Shown: positions 5,436 to 9,973 of the stretch, piece by piece | Layout: each line of letters begins with the position of its first letter | How positions within the stretch are numbered: position 1 is the stretch's first letter | Source: TMED13 sp042090305 | GTDB taxonomy: Bacteria; Pseudomonadota; Alphaproteobacteria; Methylaequorales; Methylaequoraceae | DNA: 9,973 nucleotides | NCBI GenBank assembly: GCA_042090305.1 | Contig: JBELJQ010000036.1 | Coordinates: forward strand, 1-9,973 | Reading direction: 5' to 3' | Translations under genes and position numbers: made by a program | The notes under the pieces: model-generated | The model's database searches: none | The model's input: the letters and a program-made list of their open reading frames with translations, nothing else | Told to the model about the DNA's origin: nothing

Positions 5436-6534
5436 TATTTTTTAGATATTTCAATTTTACTTCTTCAAATCTGTTATTGACTATTCCTTCTCGTATATCA
5501 GACATCATTTTTTTATAAAATGCAATATTATGTAAACTTAATATCATAGAGGAAAGAATTTCATTATTTTTTGTTAAATGATGGATGTAAGATTTTGAAA
5601 AATTGTTTGATGCATAACTTTCAATATTTGGATCTAAGGCTGAATCATCATCTGAAAACTTTGCATTTCTCAAGTTTATTTCTCCTTCTAATGTAAAAGC
5701 TCTACCATTTCTTCCAAATCTAGTTGGTAAGACACAATCAAACATATCAATTCCTTGTTCTACCGATCTTATTATATCTACAGGTCTCCCAATTCCCATT
5801 ACATATCTTGGTTTATTTTCATCTAAATATTTTGTTGTTGACTTAATAACTTTAATCATTTCTTCATGACTTTCTCCGACAGATAAACCTCCTAGTGCAT
5901 ATCCGTCAAACCCTATCTCAGATAATTTATTAGCACTATATTTTCTTAATTCATTAAACATCCCTCCCTGAACAATTCCAAATAATCCAAATCCATCACG
6001 TTTATTAAATTTATTTTTACATCTTTCAGCCCATCTCATTGACAATTCCATAGATTTCTTTGCTCTTTCAAATGATACTGGATATTCAGTACATTCATCA
6101 AGAACCATAGAAATATCTGAATTTAGATTCTCTTGAATTTCTATTGCACGCTCAGGACTCAAAAAAATAGTATTTCCATCAAGGTGTGATTTAAAAAAAA
6201 TTCCATTCTCACTAATTTGTTTAAGTTTTGATAATGACCAAACTTGAAAACCTCCAGAATCAGTCAAAACTGGTTTATTCCAACTCATAAAACTTTGAAC
6301 ACCTCCCATTCCTTTAATTAGTTCATCTCCTGGTCTTTGCATTAAATGGTAAGTGTTGGCAAGAATAATCTCTATTCCAAGATTTTCTAATTCTTTTGGA
6401 AAAATTGCTTTTACTGAAGCAAGAGTTCCAACAGGCATAAAAACTGGTGTTTTAATTTCTCCGTATTTTGTTGTAAGTTTACCAGCTCGAATTGACCGTA
6501 ATTTCTTTTCGATAGAGAATTTAACGTTTTGCAT
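5395..6534 (-). CDS. tgt: tRNA-guanine transglycosylase Tgt lacking the zinc-binding cysteines
   Basis: A 379-residue enzyme that exchanges guanine-34 for preQ1 in GUN-anticodon tRNAs (Tyr, His, Asn, Asp). The TIM-barrel motifs are present: TDSGGFQVWS (91-100, general acid/base Asp92), LDECTEYP (145-152), GIVQGG (186-191), GYALGGLSVGE (211-221), and DMFDCVLPTR (263-272) with nucleophile Asp266. The C-terminal zinc site is broken. E. coli-type enzymes have CxCxxC then His; here the aligned region LDPNIESYAS has I304, S306 and S309 in place of the three Cys, while His335 (SLHN) remains. Flanking INLRNAKF and YIHHL align without gaps, so this is substitution, not frameshift. I chose the ATG at 6534; an ATG at 6561 would add 9 residues inside queA. 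The 5' end overlaps queA by 14 bases, and the 3' end overlaps queF. Confidence 0.94.
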   Translation of the reverse strand: MQNVKFSIEKKLRSIRAGKLTTKYGEIKTPVFMPVGTLASVKAIFPKELENLGIEIILANTYHLMQRPGDELIKGMGGVQSFMSWNKPVLTDSGGFQVWSLSKLKQISENGIFFKSHLDGNTIFLSPERAIEIQENLNSDISMVLDECTEYPVSFERAKKSMELSMRWAERCKNKFNKRDGFGLFGIVQGGMFNELRKYSANKLSEIGFDGYALGGLSVGESHEEMIKVIKSTTKYLDENKPRYVMGIGRPVDIIRSVEQGIDMFDCVLPTRFGRNGRAFTLEGEINLRNAKFSDDDSALDPNIESYASNNFSKSYIHHLTKNNEILSSMILSLHNIAFYKKMMSDIREGIVNNRFEEVKLKYLKNNEKFKKNKISGEK

Positions 6535-7576
6535 TCGAAACCCAAAGTAGACAAGCATCACCGTATGAGAAAAACCTCATTTTTTTTTCAATTGCGTATT
6601 TATAAAGTTTCAGGGTATTAACTTTTCCAATCAAAGCATATACCAACATTAGGAGAGTTGATTTTGGTGTATGAAAATTAGTAATAAGCCCATCAACGGT
6701 GTTAATTTTCCAACCAGGTTTAATAAAAATATTTGTTTCTCCATTGAATGCCTTTATAAAACCATTTTTATCTTTTGATGACTCTAGCAATCTAAGAACG
6801 GTTGTGCCGACTGCAATTATCCTTCCTCCATTAATCTTTGTTTTATTAATTTTCTCTGCCTCAGACTTTGGAATAATTCCTTTTTCGTAATGCATTATAT
6901 GCCTTTCTGGGTCATTTTCTCTTATTGGTAAAAAGGTACCACCGTTTACATGTAATGTTAGAAATGCAAAATTAACTTCTCTTCTTGTTAACTTATTTAT
7001 TAGCTTTTCAGTAAAGTGAAGACTTGCAGTAGGTGAGGCAACTGCCCCTAATTTTTTTGCGAAAACGGTTTGGTAGTTAATATTATCTGATTCTTTAATA
7101 CTTCTTTCTTTTTTAATATATGGAGGGATTGGTATATCGCCACTTTTTAATAGAATCTCTAGAAGTTCCTTGTATGTTGTATTAAATATAACTTTGTAAT
7201 AGGTAAAACCGACATTATTTACTATCTCACAAATTTTACAAGTAACTCCAAATTTAAACCTTATTTCCTCTTTTACTTTAACTTTCTTGTTTGACTTAAT
7301 AAATACTGACCATTTATTCTTAGATTTTTCTATTACTTTATTTAAGTTTAAAGATACTTTTCTTTTTTCTATCATTCCTTCCAAAGAAGAATTTAAAACT
7401 TTGGTGTTATTAACAACTAATAAATCACGAGGTTTTAAAACTTTAATTATATCTTTAAATTTTATTATTTTCATTTCTTTACTAAATATTAATAAATTGG
7501 AAGTATCTCTGGGAAACTTTGGCTCTGTCGCAATGAGATCTTTATTTATTTTATAATTTAAATCTTCTAGTTTCAC
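6521..7576 (-). CDS. queA: SAM:tRNA ribosyltransferase-isomerase QueA
   Basis: A 351-residue enzyme that moves and rearranges the ribosyl group of S-adenosylmethionine onto preQ1 in tRNA, giving epoxyqueuosine. Family signatures in order: DLIATEPKFPRD (13-24), NNTKVL (56-61), GDIPIPPYI (146-154), YQTVFAKKLGAVASPTASLHFT (168-189), LHVNGGTFLPIR (208-219), H226 and H229 in the following helix, GRIIAVGTTVLRLLE (251-265), TNFHTPKSTLLMLV (299-312) and FFSYGDACLL (335-344). Length is typical. The start is GTG at 7576; its GTGA sequence contains the TGA stop of the upstream argE gene, a 4-base overlap pointing to coupled translation. The 3' end overlaps tgt by 14 bases. All diagnostic blocks are present. 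Confidence 0.97.
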   Translation of the reverse strand: MKLEDLNYKINKDLIATEPKFPRDTSNLLIFSKEMKIIKFKDIIKVLKPRDLLVVNNTKVLNSSLEGMIEKRKVSLNLNKVIEKSKNKWSVFIKSNKKVKVKEEIRFKFGVTCKICEIVNNVGFTYYKVIFNTTYKELLEILLKSGDIPIPPYIKKERSIKESDNINYQTVFAKKLGAVASPTASLHFTEKLINKLTRREVNFAFLTLHVNGGTFLPIRENDPERHIMHYEKGIIPKSEAEKINKTKINGGRIIAVGTTVLRLLESSKDKNGFIKAFNGETNIFIKPGWKINTVDGLITNFHTPKSTLLMLVYALIGKVNTLKLYKYAIEKKMRFFSYGDACLLWVSNAKR

Positions 7577-8709
7577 TTCTTATATAACTCATCAACAAGC
7601 TTTAGCAGGAAATCCTCACATTGTTTCAATTGACTTTTATCAACAAATTCATTCGGTTTATGTGCTTGTTTAATTGACCCAGGCCCACAAACTATTGTTT
7701 CGAAACCTAGGTCACTAAAAACTCCAGCCTCTGTACCAAAACTTACTGTAGAGGTATTATTCTTTTTTAATGCTTTTAGGCATAAAGAAATAATATCTGA
7801 ATCATCTCTAGTGAATAAAGGGGGGAAATTATTTTTGACTTCAAAGATTATCTTACATTCATTACTTTTTTTTTTCATCTTTAATTCTAAATATTTTATA
7901 AATTTTTTAATATTCAAAATAATGAATTTACTATCCATTTCAGGTGTATCTCTAATTTCAAAGTCTAATTTACATTTCATAGGAATTATATTTACAGCCA
8001 AGCCACCTTTAATTTTTCCTACATTAATAGTAGGATAGGCGGGTGAAAAATTCTTATTATTATATTTATTAATAAGTTCTTTTTGTAATTTATTGAGATA
8101 ATTAATAAACTCTGTACAATAATTAATCGCATTTACTCCATCTTCTATTAAAGAAGAATGAGATTCCAATCCATAAAAAGTTACAGAGAAGTTTTTTTTG
8201 CCTTTATGTTGATTAATAACTTGCATTTCGGTTGGTTCTCCAACAAGACAAAAACTTGGTTTAGGTTTAAGTTTCTTTAAAAGAGGTTTGAGTTTTTGGA
8301 TTCCAACACATCCAATCTCTTCATCGTAAGAAAATATAAAATGAAGGGGTTTTTTTAGTTTTTCAACCTCTATTCTTGGAATAATTGATAAGCAAACGGC
8401 AATAAACCCTTTCATGTCACAAGTTCCTCTACCAAAATATTTATTATTTTTATTTGATAATTTAAAAGGATTAGTTTTCCAGTCTTGACCATCTACAGGT
8501 ACAACATCTGTATGACCTGAAAAAATAATACCACCATTAACTTTAGGGCCAATTATACAGTGAAAGTTGAATTGATTTTTTTCGCCCTCAATAAGTTCGC
8601 TGCTTATATTAAATTCTTTTAAATAACTACTTATATAGTTAATTAGTTCTCTATTGCTTGTCTCACTTATTGTTGGAAAAGAAACTAGTTTTCTAAGGAT
8701 TGATTCCAT
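7573..8709 (-). CDS. argE: Acetylornithine deacetylase ArgE (M20 metallopeptidase family)
   Basis: A 378-residue cytoplasmic enzyme that hydrolyses N-acetylornithine to ornithine and acetate in linear arginine synthesis. The M20 two-zinc site is complete: H66 in SGHTDVVPVDG, D98 in GRGTCDMKG, E130/E131 in YDEE, E158 in VGEPTEM, and H350 in QAHKPNEF. Asp68 is the partner of H66. The dimerisation domain (about 175-290) contains ESHSS (182-186) and NVGKIKGGLAVNIIP (229-243). FGTEAGVFSDLG (324-335) and CGPGS (341-345) are typical of ArgE rather than DapE. The frame is open to 8772, but the ATG at 8709 gives the family N-terminus and a 7-base gap from nadK. It is out of place metabolically among que genes and is probably just co-transcribed. 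A related ArgE/DapE-family specificity cannot be wholly excluded. Confidence 0.92.
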   Translation of the reverse strand: MESILRKLVSFPTISETSNRELINYISSYLKEFNISSELIEGEKNQFNFHCIIGPKVNGGIIFSGHTDVVPVDGQDWKTNPFKLSNKNNKYFGRGTCDMKGFIAVCLSIIPRIEVEKLKKPLHFIFSYDEEIGCVGIQKLKPLLKKLKPKPSFCLVGEPTEMQVINQHKGKKNFSVTFYGLESHSSLIEDGVNAINYCTEFINYLNKLQKELINKYNNKNFSPAYPTINVGKIKGGLAVNIIPMKCKLDFEIRDTPEMDSKFIILNIKKFIKYLELKMKKKSNECKIIFEVKNNFPPLFTRDDSDIISLCLKALKKNNTSTVSFGTEAGVFSDLGFETIVCGPGSIKQAHKPNEFVDKSQLKQCEDFLLKLVDELYKK

Positions 8710-8716
8710 TTCAAAA

Positions 8717-9478
8717 TTAATTATTAAATTGTTCTGTAATGATTCTTTCTTCAAGATTATGGCCAGGATCAAATAGTAGGTTCATAAAAAGTTTCTTTTC
8801 AAGTTCAATTTCTAATTTTTTTACATTAATTAACTCTATGAAGTCAGCTTCAGCTCTCACGGGTCTTCTTTTTGAATCAAGCGCTAAAAGTGATATTTTA
8901 ACGTCATTATTTAGAAGTGCACCACGCCACCTTCTGGGTCTGTATGGGCTTATTGGTGTTAATGCAAGTACTTTGGCACCAACAGGAATCACAGGCCCTC
9001 TTAATGATAAATTATATGCTGAACTTCCAGCTGGTGTTGAGATTAAACAGCCATCACCTAAATACTCTTTAATTCTAATTTTATTATTAACCTCAATTCT
9101 TATTTTTGCTATTTTCGAACTGTTTCGTATAACAGAAACGTCATTGAAAGCAAGTGACTCTTTGATTTTACCATTTTCGTTGAAACTCTTAATTTTTAGT
9201 GGATAAAGTGGATATGCAACGGCTTCTTCTAACCTTTTATGCAAGTCATTTTCAGAGTATTGATTCATTAGAAACCCTACATTTCCTTTATTCATTCCAT
9301 ATATAGGTTTTCTTTGTTTTAAGAAATCATGAAGTGATTTCAGTATTGTTCCATCTCCTCCTAGTGCTACAATAATATCCGACTTACTTGGTGGAACATT
9401 TTTATATTTCCTTTTAAGTATTTTAAGCGCTTCTTTGGCTTCTGGTTTCTCAGAGGATACAAATGCAATTTTTTTCAT
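8717..9478 (-). CDS. nadK: NAD kinase
   Basis: A 253-residue ATP-dependent kinase that makes NADP from NAD. The GGDG motif is at 40-43 (ALGGDGTIL), followed by MNKGNVGFLMN (62-72). FNDVSVIR (111-118) takes the place of the usual NE-containing motif, with Asp for Glu. DGCLISTPAGSSAYNLS (142-158) is the glycine-rich NAD-binding loop, and LTPISPYRPRRWRGALL (173-189) is a form I associate with alphaproteobacterial NAD kinases. Length fits the short proteobacterial type. The ATG immediately follows the TAA stop of moaA, with GGTGG a few bases upstream as a possible ribosome binding site. Its product, NADP, is needed in reduced form by QueF, encoded further along the same run of genes. Confidence 0.95.
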   Translation of the reverse strand: MKKIAFVSSEKPEAKEALKILKRKYKNVPPSKSDIIVALGGDGTILKSLHDFLKQRKPIYGMNKGNVGFLMNQYSENDLHKRLEEAVAYPLYPLKIKSFNENGKIKESLAFNDVSVIRNSSKIAKIRIEVNNKIRIKEYLGDGCLISTPAGSSAYNLSLRGPVIPVGAKVLALTPISPYRPRRWRGALLNNDVKISLLALDSKRRPVRAEADFIELINVKKLEIELEKKLFMNLLFDPGHNLEERIITEQFNN

Positions 9479-9973
9479 TTAGCCACCAGTTGTATTCATA
9501 AATCTTTTTTCGATATAACTCTTTTGGTTAATATCAAAGTAGTGTTTTTCCGGCTTATTAAAAATTATTTTTGATAGTATCGACTCTAGTTCACATTCCA
9601 TTCCTTCCTCTAAATATTTATAAAGGTTCTTTGAACCATTATCACCTAAGCACGGAAAAATTCTTCCATCAGATGTAATTCTTAACCTATTGCAACTAGA
9701 ACAGAAGTGGTTAGATATAGGAGAGATAAACCCAATTGTAGACTTAAGCTTTTCGCATTTGAAATATTTTGACGGACCAGAAGTTTTATAATTAGAATTT
9801 ATGAGACCAAAATTTTTATCTATTAAACTTTTTGCAAAATCTACTGATAAATATTGTTCGTTTCTTGATATAGAAAGTTCTCCGATTGGCATAACTTCAA
9901 TAAAACTTAAATTAAATTTGTTTTCTCCACACCATTCTGCAAGTGACAAAATCTCATCGTCGTTCACACGTTT
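9479..9973 (-). CDS. moaA: GTP 3',8-cyclase MoaA, C-terminal half (gene continues beyond the window)
   Basis: The last 164 residues of the radical SAM enzyme starting molybdenum cofactor synthesis: GTP to 3',8-cyclo-7,8-dihydro-GTP, completed by MoaC. The reading frame is open through the window edge (KRVNDDEIL), so the N-terminal half with the SAM-binding cluster is missing. A GTG at 9965-9967 is internal, not a start. Visible features are FIEVMPIGE, and the C-terminal [4Fe-4S] site FCSSCNRLRITSDGRIFPC (CxxC, 13 residues, then C), which binds GTP. The protein ends in GG, matching the conserved double-glycine tail that reaches into the active site. The stop codon directly abuts the nadK start. 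The promoter for the minus-strand run down to queF probably lies upstream of this gene, outside the window. Confidence 0.95.
   Translation of the reverse strand, partial: KRVNDDEILSLAEWCGENKFNLSFIEVMPIGELSISRNEQYLSVDFAKSLIDKNFGLINSNYKTSGPSKYFKCEKLKSTIGFISPISNHFCSSCNRLRITSDGRIFPCLGDNGSKNLYKYLEEGMECELESILSKIIFNKPEKHYFDINQKSYIEKRFMNTTGG

Noticed and set aside
5560..5680. Frameshift or assembly error as the cause of the missing Tgt cysteines.
   Set aside because: Re-reading the minus strand gives continuous, well-aligned sequence on both sides with no compensating indels; only the ligand residues differ.
8739..9206. A 155-codon plus-strand open frame opposite nadK.
   Set aside because: nadK on the other strand has all family motifs; this frame has no recognisable motif and is an antisense shadow. 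The shorter plus-strand frames at 6353-6550, 6699-6890, 7287-7556 and 7811-8038, and the minus-strand frame at 509-712, were rejected for the same reason.
9965..9967. GTG as the start of a short protein in place of moaA.
   Set aside because: The frame continues to the window edge, and the sequence matches the middle of MoaA, so this Val is internal.

Overview
This is an AT-rich (about 30% GC by eye), very densely packed bacterial window, almost certainly from a streamlined alphaproteobacterium. The NAD kinase carries an RPRRWRGA segment, and the Tgt, QueF, ArgE and MoaA proteins read like alphaproteobacterial versions of their families. The small gaps, overlapping convergent genes and lack of Shine-Dalgarno sequences recall marine or host-restricted AT-rich lineages. 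I cannot name the order or genus.

Layout. Positions 1-50 are the 3' part of a tRNA with a long variable arm (tRNA-Leu type). Nine bases later comes a secreted DsbA-like thiol oxidoreductase (60-758, +). It converges on an unrecognised HExxH protein (755-1201, -), which is divergent from a proline iminopeptidase-like alpha/beta hydrolase (1230-2174, +). From 2157 to 7576 the window is devoted to queuosine (Q): queG on the minus strand, then queC-queE-queD on the plus strand, then queF, tgt and queA on the minus strand. The minus-strand run continues upstream through argE, nadK and the 3' part of moaA, which leaves the window at 9973.

Together the genes cover the whole de novo queuosine route except GTP cyclohydrolase I (FolE). 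QueD, QueE and QueC make preQ0 and QueF reduces it to preQ1. Tgt inserts preQ1 at the wobble base of the GUN-anticodon tRNAs, QueA adds the epoxycyclopentane ring, and QueG removes the epoxide oxygen. argE (arginine synthesis), nadK (NADP supply) and moaA (molybdopterin synthesis) appear to share one tightly coupled transcription unit with queA-tgt-queF.

Two steps look unusual at residue level. Tgt has lost all three cysteines of its zinc site (I304, S306, S309 stand in their places), although its catalytic aspartates are intact. QueD has Tyr and Arg where the E. coli enzyme has its catalytic Cys and its substrate-binding Glu. These are the strongest leads. No mobile element, CRISPR array, riboswitch or convincing terminator is visible, and there is no gene-free stretch longer than about 30 bases.
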